Shown here: piece after piece, positions 42,033 through 50,756 of the stretch
How positions within the stretch are numbered: position 1 is the stretch's first letter
Layout: each line of letters begins with the position of its first letter
NCBI GenBank assembly: GCA_964505475.1
Contig: CAZDIJ010000001.1
Span: 1 to 64,000, forward strand
DNA: 64,000 nucleotides
Origin: JAGXQV01 sp964505475
GTDB lineage: Bacteria > Pseudomonadota > Gammaproteobacteria > Burkholderiales > Sulfuricellaceae
Direction of reading: 5' to 3'
Notes under the pieces: model-generated
What the model was told of the DNA's origin: nothing
Databases searched by the model: none
What the model saw: only the letters and a program-made list of their open reading frames with translations
Position numbers and translations under genes: made by a program

Positions 42033-45000
42033 ATGAACGACCGTTTCAATCTCACCGCGATGGCCTTGCGCCAGCGCGAGCTGACCTGGTTCTTCATTGT
42101 CCTGGTGGCGATCGGCGGCGTGCTCGCCTATTTCCAGTTGGGGCAGCGCGAAGACCCGGACTTCACCTTCCGCGCCATGGTGATCCGCACCCTGTGGCCG
42201 GGCGCGACGCCGCGCCAGGTGGAACAGGAGATTACCGACCGGATCGAGAAAAAGCTCCAGGAAGTTCCCTACTACAAGTTTTCCACCAGCTATTCGCGTG
42301 CCGGCGAATCGCTGGTCATCCTGGAATTGCAGGACACTGCCCCGTCCGCCGAAGTCCCGCGCCTCTGGTATGAAGCGCGCAAGAAAGTGGGCGACATCCG
42401 CCACACCTTGCCCCCGGAAGCAGCCGGCCCGTTCTTCAATGACGAATTCGGCGACGTGTTCGGCACCGTCTATGCCTTCAGCGGCGATGGTTTCAGCCTT
42501 GCCGAGCTGCGCCGTTACGCCGAACTGGTGCGCCAGCGCCTGCTCAAGCTGCCCGACATCGCCAAGATCGACCTGATCGGCGTCCAGCCCGAGCGCGTCA
42601 GCATCACCGTATCGCATCACCGCCTGGCGGCGCTGGGCATTCCTCCGCTCGCCATCGCCCAGGCCATCGAGGCGCACAATATCGTGCAGGACGCCGGGCG
42701 CATCCAGGCCGGCGGCCTGTCCGTGCCGCTGCGCGTGAAAGGCAACCTGGAAAACCTCGCCGAACTGGAAAACCTGCCCCTGCGGGTGAACGGCAAAACC
42801 CTGCGCCTCAAGGACGTGGCCGACATCACCCGCGGCTATCTCGATCCGCCCGAAACCACCCTGCGCTTCGGCGGCAAGCCCGCCGTGGGGCTGGCGGTGG
42901 CGATGAAGACGCGCGGCGACGTGCTGCGCCTGGGCAAAGACCTCAAGCGCGAAATGGCGGCGCTCAAGGCCGAATTGCCGGTAGGCGTGGAATACGCCAA
43001 GGTTTCCGACCAGCCGGCCATCGTCAAGGAAGCGGTGGACGAATTCATGAATTCCTTCCTGGAGGCGGTCGCCATCGTGCTGGCGGTGAGCTTTCTCAGC
43101 CTGGGGCTGCGCGCCGGGCTGGTGGTGGCGGTGACCATCCCCCTAGTGGTCGCGGCGACTTTCCTGCTGATGCGCCAGTTCGGCATAGACCTGCACCGCA
43201 TTTCCACCGGGGCGCTGATTATCGCGCTGGGCTTGCTGGTGGACGACGCCATGATCGCCGTGGAAATGATGGCGCGCAAGCTGGAGGAAGGCTACGACCG
43301 GCTGCGCGCCGCCGCCTTCGCCTACCGCGCCACCGCCTTCCCCATGCTGACCGGCACGCTGGTGACGGCGGCGGGCTTCCTGCCCATCGCCACCGCCAAA
43401 TCGACCACCGGCGAATACACCTTCACCCTCTTCGCGGTGGTCACGCTGGCGCTGCTGGCTTCCTGGGTGGCGGCGGTATTCGTCACTCCGCTGGCCGGCT
43501 ACCATCTGCTCAAGGCGCACCCCGGCGACCGCCACGAAGTCTTCGACACGCCGTTCTACCGCCGTCTGCGGCGGCTCATCGAATGGTGCCTGCACCACCG
43601 CAAGACGGTAATCGCCGGCACGCTGGCGCTGTTCCTGCTGGGAGGGGCGGGCATGGCGCTCACCGAGAAGCAGTTCTTCCCCTCCTCCAACCGCACCGAA
43701 CTGATGGTCGAACTGTGGCTGCCCGAGGGCGCGGCGATCCGCGCCACCGAGAAGGAAGCGGCGCGGCTCGAAGCCCTGCTCGCCAAGGAAGGCGGCGTGG
43801 CGAGCTACGTCACTTACGTCGGCTACGGTTCGCCGCGCTTTTTCCTGTCGCTCGACCAGCAGTTGTTCCGCCCCAACTTCGCCCAAGTGGTGGTGCTCAC
43901 CCGTGACATCGAAGCCCGCGAGCAGGTCACGGCGCGCCTGCGCCAAGTGCTCGCCGACGAATTTCCCGGCGTGCGCGGGCGGGTGATGCGCGTGCCGCTC
44001 GGCCCGCCGGTGAATTATCCGGTGGAATTCCGCGTGCTCGGCGACGATATTCCCACCCTCAAAAAGCTGGCCGACGAGGCCGCCGCCGTGCTGCGCCGCG
44101 ACGAACGCCTGCGCGATGTGCATACCAACTGGGGCAATCTCGCGCCGGTGCTGCGCGTCGCTGTCGATCAGGATCGCGCCCGCGCCGCCGGGGTCTCCTC
44201 GCGCGACGTGGCGCGCACCCTGTACAGCGTGGTGGAAGGCCTGCCGGTCGGGCAATTCCGCGAGGGCGACCAATTGATCGACATCGTCCTGCGCTCCCCG
44301 GAAAGCGAACGCCAGCGCCTCGACCAGGTGGCGGCGGTGAACGTGCCCGGCGCCAACGGGCGCAGCGTGCCGCTAGGCCAGGTGGCGCGGGTCGGCGAAG
44401 CGCTGGAGGAACCCATCCTGTGGCGGCGCGGACGCGACCTCTTTCTCACGGTGCGCGCCGACATCATCGACGGGGTGCAGGCGCCCGACGTTTCGATGCG
44501 GCTCGACAAGCAACTCGACGCCCTCCGCGCCACACTGCCGCCCGGCTACCGCATCGAGATCGGCGGCGCGCTCGGCGAAAACGCCGCCGCCGAGGCCTCG
44601 ATCAACGCCGGGATGCCGATGATGCTGGGGGTGGTTCTGGGGCTGTTGATGATCCAGTTGAAATCGGCGGCGCGCACTTTCATGGTGCTCGCCACCGCGC
44701 CGCTGGGGATTATCGGCGTGGCGCTGGCGCTGCTGCTGTTCCGCCAGCCTTTCGGCTTCGTGGCGATGCTCGGCACCATCGCCCTGGGCGGCATGATCAT
44801 GCGCAACACGGTGATCCTGATCGACCAGATCCGCCAGGACATCGCCGCCGGCATGCCGGACTGGGTGGCGATCCGCGAATCCACGGTGCGCCGCTTCCGC
44901 CCCATCCTGCTCACCGCCGCCGCCGCGATGCTCGCCATGATCCCGCTGACGCGCAGCATTCTGTGGGGTCCGATGGCTTACGCCATCATGGGAGGCTTGC

Positions 45001-45074
45001 TGATCGCCACCGCGCTCACCATCCTGTTCGTGCCGGCGCTGTATGCGGCGTGGTTCCGGGTACGGAATATCTGA
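42033..45074 (+). CDS. RND-family efflux pump
   Basis: The protein is 1013 residues with the 12-helix RND topology. The first helix lies near residues 15-30 (WFFIVLVAIGGVLAYF) and is followed by a periplasmic porter domain. Helices 2-6 include the proton-relay segment GLLVDDAMIAVEMMARK (two Asp in helix 4). A second periplasmic domain and the C-terminal helices follow, with GMIMRNTVILIDQI and RRFRPILLTAAAAMLAMIPL. Features fit the hydrophobe/amphiphile group without a recognisable heavy-metal signature. No outer-membrane factor is encoded next to it. The gene converges on the GGDEF-EAL gene with 8 bp between stops. Confidence 0.92.
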   Translation: MNDRFNLTAMALRQRELTWFFIVLVAIGGVLAYFQLGQREDPDFTFRAMVIRTLWPGATPRQVEQEITDRIEKKLQEVPYYKFSTSYSRAGESLVILELQDTAPSAEVPRLWYEARKKVGDIRHTLPPEAAGPFFNDEFGDVFGTVYAFSGDGFSLAELRRYAELVRQRLLKLPDIAKIDLIGVQPERVSITVSHHRLAALGIPPLAIAQAIEAHNIVQDAGRIQAGGLSVPLRVKGNLENLAELENLPLRVNGKTLRLKDVADITRGYLDPPETTLRFGGKPAVGLAVAMKTRGDVLRLGKDLKREMAALKAELPVGVEYAKVSDQPAIVKEAVDEFMNSFLEAVAIVLAVSFLSLGLRAGLVVAVTIPLVVAATFLLMRQFGIDLHRISTGALIIALGLLVDDAMIAVEMMARKLEEGYDRLRAAAFAYRATAFPMLTGTLVTAAGFLPIATAKSTTGEYTFTLFAVVTLALLASWVAAVFVTPLAGYHLLKAHPGDRHEVFDTPFYRRLRRLIEWCLHHRKTVIAGTLALFLLGGAGMALTEKQFFPSSNRTELMVELWLPEGAAIRATEKEAARLEALLAKEGGVASYVTYVGYGSPRFFLSLDQQLFRPNFAQVVVLTRDIEAREQVTARLRQVLADEFPGVRGRVMRVPLGPPVNYPVEFRVLGDDIPTLKKLADEAAAVLRRDERLRDVHTNWGNLAPVLRVAVDQDRARAAGVSSRDVARTLYSVVEGLPVGQFREGDQLIDIVLRSPESERQRLDQVAAVNVPGANGRSVPLGQVARVGEALEEPILWRRGRDLFLTVRADIIDGVQAPDVSMRLDKQLDALRATLPPGYRIEIGGALGENAAAEASINAGMPMMLGVVLGLLMIQLKSAARTFMVLATAPLGIIGVALALLLFRQPFGFVAMLGTIALGGMIMRNTVILIDQIRQDIAAGMPDWVAIRESTVRRFRPILLTAAAAMLAMIPLTRSILWGPMAYAIMGGLLIATALTILFVPALYAAWFRVRNI

Positions 45075-45082
45075 AATAGGCT

Positions 45083-47515
45083 CTAAACCACCGATACCCA
45101 GTTGTTGGCCATCCTCGCGGTAAACGCTTCCACCGTCAAAGGGCGGCTGAAATAAAAGCCCTGGATTTCGTCGCAGCCCTGCTCGCGCAGGTAACCGAGT
45201 TGCTCGGCGGTTTCCACCCCTTCGGCGATGACCAGCAGCTTCAGGCTGTGCGCCAGCGCGATCACCGCCTTGACGATGGCCGCATCGTCCTGGTCGGTGG
45301 TGATGTCGCGCACGAACGACCGGTCGATTTTCAAGGTGTCGATGGGAAAACGCTTCAGGTAGCTGAGCGAGGAATAGCCGGTGCCGAAATCGTCGATCGA
45401 CAGGTGCAGGCCGAGCTGCCGCATGTCGCCGATGGTGGCGATGGTTTCGGCGGCCTGCTCCATGATGACGCTCTCGGTGATTTCCAGTTCGAGATGTTCG
45501 GGGCGCAATCCGGTTTCCGCCAGGATCAGCTCGACCATGCCGATCAGATTCTTTTGCCTGAACTGGCGCCCTGAAATATTGACCGCCACGTGCAAGGGCG
45601 GCAAGCCGGCATTCTGCCAGGCCTTGTTCTGGGCACAGGCGGTGCGCAGCACCCATTCGCCGATCGGCAGGATCAGCCCGGTTTCCTCGGCGATGGGAAT
45701 GAAACGGTCGGGCGACACCAGCCCCAGTTCGGGATGGCGCCAACGGATCAGCGCCTCGGCGCCCACCACCTGGCCGGTGCCAAGGTCTACCTGGGGCTGG
45801 TAATGAAGCTCGAATTCGTTGCGCTCCAGCGCCCGACGCAGGCGATTTTCCAGGGTCAGCCGCTCGAAGGCGCGGGCATTCATCTCCACCTTGAAAAACT
45901 GGTAATTATTCTTGCCCAGATCCTTGGCGCGGTACATCGCGGCATCTGCATTTTTCACCAGCGTTTGCGCATCGAGGCCGTCGTTGGGGTAGACGCTGAT
46001 GCCGATGCTGGCGGTGATGAACATCTCCTGTTCGCCCAGGCTGATCGGCCTGGCCAGCGCGTCGATGATTTTCTGGGCGACCGGGGCGACATCCCGCTCG
46101 TTGCCGATGCCTTCCAGGATCACCGTGAACTCGTCGCCGCCCAGGCGCGCCACGGTATCGTCCTCGCGCAGGCAAGCGGCGACCCGCTTGGCGACCTCTT
46201 GCAACAGTTCGTCGCCGGCGGTATGCCCCAAAGTGTCGTTGACGATTTTGAAGCGGTCCAGGTCGAAAAACATCACCGCCGCCATTTTGCGGTTGCGGTG
46301 CGCATGCGCCAGCGCCAGCGCCAGGCGCTCCATGTACAGGATGCGGTTGGGCAACCCGGTCAGCGCGTCATAGTTGGCGAGATAATTGAGGCGCTCCTCC
46401 GCCAGCTTGCGCGAGGTGATGTCGGAAAACACCGCGACGTAATTGGTGGTTTCGCCCTTGTCGTTCTTGACCGCGCTGATGGTCAGCCATTCCAGGTAGG
46501 TCTCGCCGCTCTTGCGGCGGTTCCAGATTTCCCCGCACCATTGCCCGGCTTCCTTGAGCGATGCCCACATCTGCCGGTAGAAATCCTCGCTGTGCTTGCC
46601 GGAACGCAGCATGGCCGGAGTTTTACCCACCGCTTCCTCGATGCCGTAGCCGGTGATCGCGGTAAAGGCATGGTTGACGGTGACGATCCGGCTATGGGCA
46701 TCGGTAATCAGGATGCCCTCGACGCTGCTGTCGAAAACCTTGGCGGCCAGACGCTGGCTTTCCTCGGCCTCCACGCGCTGGCTGATGTCCTCGACCATCC
46801 ATAGCGTGCCGTTGGGCAAATCGGAGGGGTCGATCGCCTTGCCGACGATGCGGCACCAGATCGTCGAGCCGTCCTTGCGCCGCATCAGGCGCTCGTTGCG
46901 GTACATGCCGTGGCGCATCACGGCGCGCGCCTCGCGGCGGAATTCGGCGAACGCTTCGCGCGAAGGATGGATCAAATCGGTGGATTGATTGTGCAGTTCC
47001 CCGCGCCCGTAGCCGAACATCGCCTCGAACTGGCGGTTTACCCGGAGAAAATTGCGCTTGCCGGCGAGAGCGATGCCCATGTCGGCGTTTTCCAGGATGA
47101 TTTTCTGCTCGCTCAAGGCCTGGTGCAGCACATCCTCGGCGTTGCGCAACTGGGTGATGTCGGCGATGAAGGCAAAGGAATAGAGCAGCTTTCCGCTCTC
47201 GTCGTGCACCGAGGTCGCGCTGAAACGGGTGTGGACGGCATCGCCGTCCCGGGTTTTCAGGGTGATTCGGTAAACGCGGTGGCGGGTTTCGGCGATCTTG
47301 GCAATCTGCGAGCGGAAGGCGGCAAGGTTGTCCTCATCGACGAACTCGAAGGGATGCCGGCCGACCAGCTCTTCCTGGCCATAGCCCAGCATCCGGCATA
47401 GCGCGTCGTTGACCTCGACGATGCGCTGATCCGGCCCCAGCAGCCAATAGCCTTCGCTGATGCGATTGATGAGATCGTGATAAAACTGGTCGCTGGCGGT
47501 GTCGGGACGTTTCAT
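45083..47515 (-). CDS. PAS-PAS-PAS-GGDEF-EAL c-di-GMP enzyme
   Basis: The 810-residue cytoplasmic protein has three PAS domains (about 15-130, 140-255 and 265-385), then GGDEF and EAL domains. GGDEF is intact with an RxxD inhibitory site (REDD) five residues before it. The EAL domain keeps EALIRW, ELEITESV, IDDFGTGYSSL and the VIAEGVET motif with catalytic Glu. Both synthesis and hydrolysis of c-di-GMP are possible. The start ATG at 47515 overlaps the uracil-DNA glycosylase stop as ATGA; the open frame extends far upstream inside that gene but has no protein-like content there. The third PAS and GGDEF resemble the protein at 13412-14710. Confidence 0.92.
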   Translation of the reverse strand: MKRPDTASDQFYHDLINRISEGYWLLGPDQRIVEVNDALCRMLGYGQEELVGRHPFEFVDEDNLAAFRSQIAKIAETRHRVYRITLKTRDGDAVHTRFSATSVHDESGKLLYSFAFIADITQLRNAEDVLHQALSEQKIILENADMGIALAGKRNFLRVNRQFEAMFGYGRGELHNQSTDLIHPSREAFAEFRREARAVMRHGMYRNERLMRRKDGSTIWCRIVGKAIDPSDLPNGTLWMVEDISQRVEAEESQRLAAKVFDSSVEGILITDAHSRIVTVNHAFTAITGYGIEEAVGKTPAMLRSGKHSEDFYRQMWASLKEAGQWCGEIWNRRKSGETYLEWLTISAVKNDKGETTNYVAVFSDITSRKLAEERLNYLANYDALTGLPNRILYMERLALALAHAHRNRKMAAVMFFDLDRFKIVNDTLGHTAGDELLQEVAKRVAACLREDDTVARLGGDEFTVILEGIGNERDVAPVAQKIIDALARPISLGEQEMFITASIGISVYPNDGLDAQTLVKNADAAMYRAKDLGKNNYQFFKVEMNARAFERLTLENRLRRALERNEFELHYQPQVDLGTGQVVGAEALIRWRHPELGLVSPDRFIPIAEETGLILPIGEWVLRTACAQNKAWQNAGLPPLHVAVNISGRQFRQKNLIGMVELILAETGLRPEHLELEITESVIMEQAAETIATIGDMRQLGLHLSIDDFGTGYSSLSYLKRFPIDTLKIDRSFVRDITTDQDDAAIVKAVIALAHSLKLLVIAEGVETAEQLGYLREQGCDEIQGFYFSRPLTVEAFTARMANNWVSVV

Positions 47516-48234
47516 CCGGGCGGCTCCATTTCCCGCATCGTCTTGCGCGCCAGACACAAGTCCTGCCAGGCCTTGGACTTGTCCGGCAGGGTGCGCAGCA
47601 AATAGGCCGGATGATAGGTGACGACCAGCGGGATTCCACGGAAATCGTGCAACCGGCCGCGCAGCCGGGCGATGGGCGTATCCTCGCCGAGCAGGGTCTG
47701 AGCGGCGAACTTGCCGAGTGCGACGATCAGCTTGGGCTGGAGCAGCTCGACCTGGCGCAGCAGATAGGGTTCGCACTGCGCCACCTCGTCGGGCGCCGGA
47801 TTGCGGTTGCCGGGAGGGCGGCATTTCAACACGTTGGCGATATAGACATTGCCGCCGCGCCGAAGGCCGATGGCCGCCAGCATGGCATCGAGCAGCTTGC
47901 CGGCCTGGCCGACGAACGGCTCGCCCTGGGCATCCTCGTCGGCGCCCGGCGCCTCCCCGACGAACAGCCAGTCGGCCTGTTCGTCCCCCACGCCAGGTAC
48001 GGCCTGGGTGCGCGTGGCATGCAGCGGGCAGGCGGCGCAGGCGCAAATCGAACCGCGCAAGCCCGGCCAATCCATGGACATGATCGCCGCCCGCCGCCGG
48101 CTGGCTGAATCCGCGCTAGCTGAATCCGCGCTGGTCGAGGCAGCCTCCTCCGTTGCGGCGGGCGCGGAGGAACGCAGGCGCCAGCGCGGCCCCAGCCCCA
48201 TTTCCTTGAGATAGAGATCGTGCCTGGCGTTCAC
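47512..48234 (-). CDS. Family 4 uracil-DNA glycosylase (Fe-S)
   Basis: The 240-residue enzyme removes uracil from DNA. After a variable N-terminal linker (residues 25-50, with a repeated SADSA unit) comes the family 4 core. It contains CAACPLHATRTQAVPG, motif A as VGEAPGADEDAQGEPFVG, the KCRPPGNRNPAPDE segment, and motif B as TYHPAYLLR. Four Cys (two in the CxxC pair, one in KCRPP, one in AQCEPYL) should bind a 4Fe-4S cluster. Translation most likely starts at GTG 48234, overlapping the rimI stop as GTGA; longer frames run through rimI. The gene is part of a tsaB-rimI-UDG-GGDEF/EAL operon with 4-bp overlaps. Confidence 0.92.
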   Translation of the reverse strand: MNARHDLYLKEMGLGPRWRLRSSAPAATEEAASTSADSASADSASRRRAAIMSMDWPGLRGSICACAACPLHATRTQAVPGVGDEQADWLFVGEAPGADEDAQGEPFVGQAGKLLDAMLAAIGLRRGGNVYIANVLKCRPPGNRNPAPDEVAQCEPYLLRQVELLQPKLIVALGKFAAQTLLGEDTPIARLRGRLHDFRGIPLVVTYHPAYLLRTLPDKSKAWQDLCLARKTMREMEPPG

Positions 48235-48695
48235 AGCGCCAACTCCATCAACACCGCATCCTCGCGCCCAGCGCCGGCGGGATAGTAATTCTTGCGGATG
48301 GTCAGCACCTTGAAGCCGCTCGAGGCATAAAGATTGCGCGCGGCGGCATTGGAAGTGCGCACTTCCAGCAGCATGATTTCGGCATGATGCTCGCGCGCCA
48401 CGCCGGCCATGTGGCACAACAGGCGGCGCCCCAGTCCGATTCCCTGCCAGGGAGCTGCGATGCCGAGATTGAGCAAATGCGCCTCGCCGGCCGCCACCAT
48501 CATCACCCCGTATCCCGCCATTTCCCCCTCCACTTGGCTGATCCAGCAATTGTAGCCGGCGGCGAGCGAGTCGGTGAAATTGCCGCGCGTCCAGGGAAAG
48601 GGATAGATTTCACGTTCCATGGCGACCACCCGATCGACATCCTCCGCGCGCATCGGCCGGTAACCGGGAATCGGTTGCTGGAGTACGGCGTTCAT
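48231..48695 (-). CDS. rimI: Ribosomal-protein-alanine N-acetyltransferase RimI
   Basis: The 154-residue GNAT enzyme acetylates the N-terminus of ribosomal protein S18 in model organisms. It has the typical start YRPMRAEDVDRVVAMEREIYPFPWT, here from about residue 11. The acetyl-CoA-binding loop is APWQGIGLGRRLL, and the C-terminal LEVRTSNAAARNLYASSGF is characteristic of RimI. The ATG at 48695 overlaps the tsaB stop as ATGA. The neighbours tsaB and uracil-DNA glycosylase are the usual ones for rimI in betaproteobacteria. Confidence 0.93.
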   Translation of the reverse strand: MNAVLQQPIPGYRPMRAEDVDRVVAMEREIYPFPWTRGNFTDSLAAGYNCWISQVEGEMAGYGVMMVAAGEAHLLNLGIAAPWQGIGLGRRLLCHMAGVAREHHAEIMLLEVRTSNAAARNLYASSGFKVLTIRKNYYPAGAGREDAVLMELAL

Positions 48696-49369
48696 CGCTC
48701 GCTGGTCTTCAACGCGACCTTGTTGCGAATGTACAACGGCGCCGCCAGCGCCGCGTCCCCTCCCTCGCCGCGCTCGAAAGCCGGCGCCGCCAGACGGGCG
48801 ATGTCGCCGGCGCGCGGCGGCGCGTCGGGCAGCACCCTGCTCAGACAACCGCCATGCCGGCGGCGCAAGACATCGCCATGGACGGCGAAGCCGCTGCCGC
48901 AGCCTTCCCATCCCGCGCCTGGCGGCAAGGGTATGTCCGCCGGCGCGAACAGGCCGGGCGCGCAAATCTCGCGCCATGCCCCGCCATCCTTCTCGTAAAC
49001 GGCGTGATACACCTCGCCCATGCGCGCATCGAGACAAGCAACCGCGCGCTTCGCCGCGCTGCCCTCGGCCAGCGCCAGCAGTGTGGAAACGCCGAGCACC
49101 GGCAAACCGGCGCCGAATGCCAGCCCTTGCGCCACGCCGCAGCCTATGCGCAAGCCGGTGAAGGAACCCGGCCCGCTGCCGAAGGCAATGCCGTCCAGTT
49201 CCGCCAACCCCATGCCGCCTTCGGCCAGCATCTCATCCACCAGCGGCAGCAGCAGCCCGGAATGACGCTGTCCGGCGAGGATGTCGCGGGTGAACAGCGT
49301 TTCCCCGGCCAGCAAGGCGACCGAGCAATATTCGGTGGAAGTATCGAACGCCAGAATTTTCATGCTCAT
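48692..49369 (-). CDS. tsaB: tRNA threonylcarbamoyladenosine biosynthesis protein TsaB
   Basis: The 225-residue protein is the TsaB partner of TsaD in making t6A37 on tRNAs. It has the ASKHA-type N-terminus ILAFDTSTEYCSVALL, the segment GQRHSGLLLPLVDEML, and the hallmark FGSGPGSFTGLRIG. No metal-binding HxxxH is present, as expected for TsaB rather than TsaD. The frame has ATG at 49369 and again at 49363; neither has a clear Shine-Dalgarno. It heads the tsaB-rimI-UDG operon. Confidence 0.93.
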   Translation of the reverse strand: MSMKILAFDTSTEYCSVALLAGETLFTRDILAGQRHSGLLLPLVDEMLAEGGMGLAELDGIAFGSGPGSFTGLRIGCGVAQGLAFGAGLPVLGVSTLLALAEGSAAKRAVACLDARMGEVYHAVYEKDGGAWREICAPGLFAPADIPLPPGAGWEGCGSGFAVHGDVLRRRHGGCLSRVLPDAPPRAGDIARLAAPAFERGEGGDAALAAPLYIRNKVALKTSER

Positions 49370-49424
49370 AGGCGAATTATACCGGAACGCCGGCCTGAAG
49401 CGCCCATCCCGTCCCCGCCATCCG

Positions 49425-50756
49425 TCAGCCTTCGCGGTACTTCTCGATCAGCCGGTAGACGTGCCGCTCGCTGATGCCGAGCACGGCGGCGGTCTTCTGC
49501 CGGTTGCCGCCGTGCCGGATCATTATCTGGCGCAGGTATTCGCGCTCGATCTGCTCCAGGCTCGGCTCCTCGCCGAAACGGAGCACCACTTCGCCGGGCT
49601 GGTCTCGCGGAATGAAGGAGAGGTGCTCAGCCCGCACCTGGCTGCCGGGACGAGCGAGGATGACGGCGCGTTCGATGGCGTTCCGCACTTCGCGCACGTT
49701 GCCGGGCCAGTCGTAGGCGACCAGCAGTTTGAGCGCATCCGGCGCCAGGCTCATCGCGGCTGGGCGGCTGAGCTGGGCGAGAAAATGCCTGGCCAGCGGC
49801 TCGATATCCTCGCGGCGGGAGCGCAAGGACGGCAGGGTGATGACGAAACGGGAAAGCCTGAAATAAAGATCGCTGCGAAAGGCGCCGCTGCGTCCCATGC
49901 TTGCGAGATCGCGGTTGGTGGCGGCGACCAGACGGGCATCGGCGGAAAGCGTCTTGTTGCCCCCCAGGCGGCGGAAGGTGTTGGTTTCCATCACGCGCAA
50001 CAGTTTGGCCTGGATGGCGGCGCCGATGTCGCCAATTTCATCGAGAAAGAGCGTGCTGCCGCCGGCTTCCTCGATCAAGCCCTTCTTCTGCCGGTCGGCG
50101 CTGGTGAAGGCGCCGCGCTCATGACCGAACAGCTCGGATTCAAAGAGGGTTTCCTGGAGACCGCCGGCGTCGATGGCGACCAGCTCGCGGCTGGCGCGCA
50201 GGCTGCGGTCGTGGATCGCCTGTGCGACCATTTCCTTGCCGGTGCCGGATTCGCCGAGTATCAGCACCGTGGTATCGGTGGGAGCGACGGCATTAATCAT
50301 TGCCTGCACTTCGCGCATCGCCGCGCTCTCGAAGACCATCGGCCCGGGGCGGCGGGAAGCCAGTTGCGTGCGATAGAACTGATTGGACTCGCGCAGTTCG
50401 GCAGTTTCCAGCACGCGCCGCACGGTCAGTTCCAGCTCGTCCACGTTCACCGGCTTGGTCAGGAAATCGGCGGCGCCCTCGCGAATGGCGCTCACCGCAT
50501 TGGGGATCGAGCCGTAGCCGGTGAGCACGATCACCGGATATTGGTTGCGAATCTCGGCCAGAATCGCTCCGGCGTTGCTATCCGGCAACTTGAAGTCGAG
50601 AATGATGGCGCTCGGCTCGACTTCGCCCAACCTTTGCTGCGCCTCTGCCCAGGATACGGCGCCGATGGTGGCGAAGCCCATGGATTCGATCTGCCTGCGC
50701 AAGAGGCCGTTGAAAACGGCATCGTCGTCGATGATGAGCAGCGTTTTCTTTTTCAC
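49425..50756 (-). CDS. Sigma-54-type response regulator (NtrC family) with GAFTSA variant
   Basis: The 443-residue regulator has a receiver (about 5-120, IDDDA and IILDFKLPD), an AAA+ domain (about 145-380) and a Fis-type helix-turn-helix (GNRQKTAAVLGISERHVYRLIEK, split here near residue 425). Walker A is GESGTGKE and the arginine-finger region is present. The loop that contacts sigma-54, normally GAFTGA, reads GAFTSA. Translation starts at GTG 50756, overlapping the kinase stop by one base. It is paired with the c-heme sensor kinase and precedes no obvious target, but a sigma-54-like site lies upstream of the Met-rich protein and molybdoenzyme operon at 62.5 kb. Confidence 0.9.
   Translation of the reverse strand: MKKKTLLIIDDDAVFNGLLRRQIESMGFATIGAVSWAEAQQRLGEVEPSAIILDFKLPDSNAGAILAEIRNQYPVIVLTGYGSIPNAVSAIREGAADFLTKPVNVDELELTVRRVLETAELRESNQFYRTQLASRRPGPMVFESAAMREVQAMINAVAPTDTTVLILGESGTGKEMVAQAIHDRSLRASRELVAIDAGGLQETLFESELFGHERGAFTSADRQKKGLIEEAGGSTLFLDEIGDIGAAIQAKLLRVMETNTFRRLGGNKTLSADARLVAATNRDLASMGRSGAFRSDLYFRLSRFVITLPSLRSRREDIEPLARHFLAQLSRPAAMSLAPDALKLLVAYDWPGNVREVRNAIERAVILARPGSQVRAEHLSFIPRDQPGEVVLRFGEEPSLEQIEREYLRQIMIRHGGNRQKTAAVLGISERHVYRLIEKYREG

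Noticed and set aside
47516..48070. N-terminal extension of the GGDEF-EAL gene
   Set aside because: The extension lies wholly inside the uracil-DNA glycosylase gene in another frame and is Arg/Gly-rich without a domain. The ATG at 47515 overlaps that gene's stop in the normal way.
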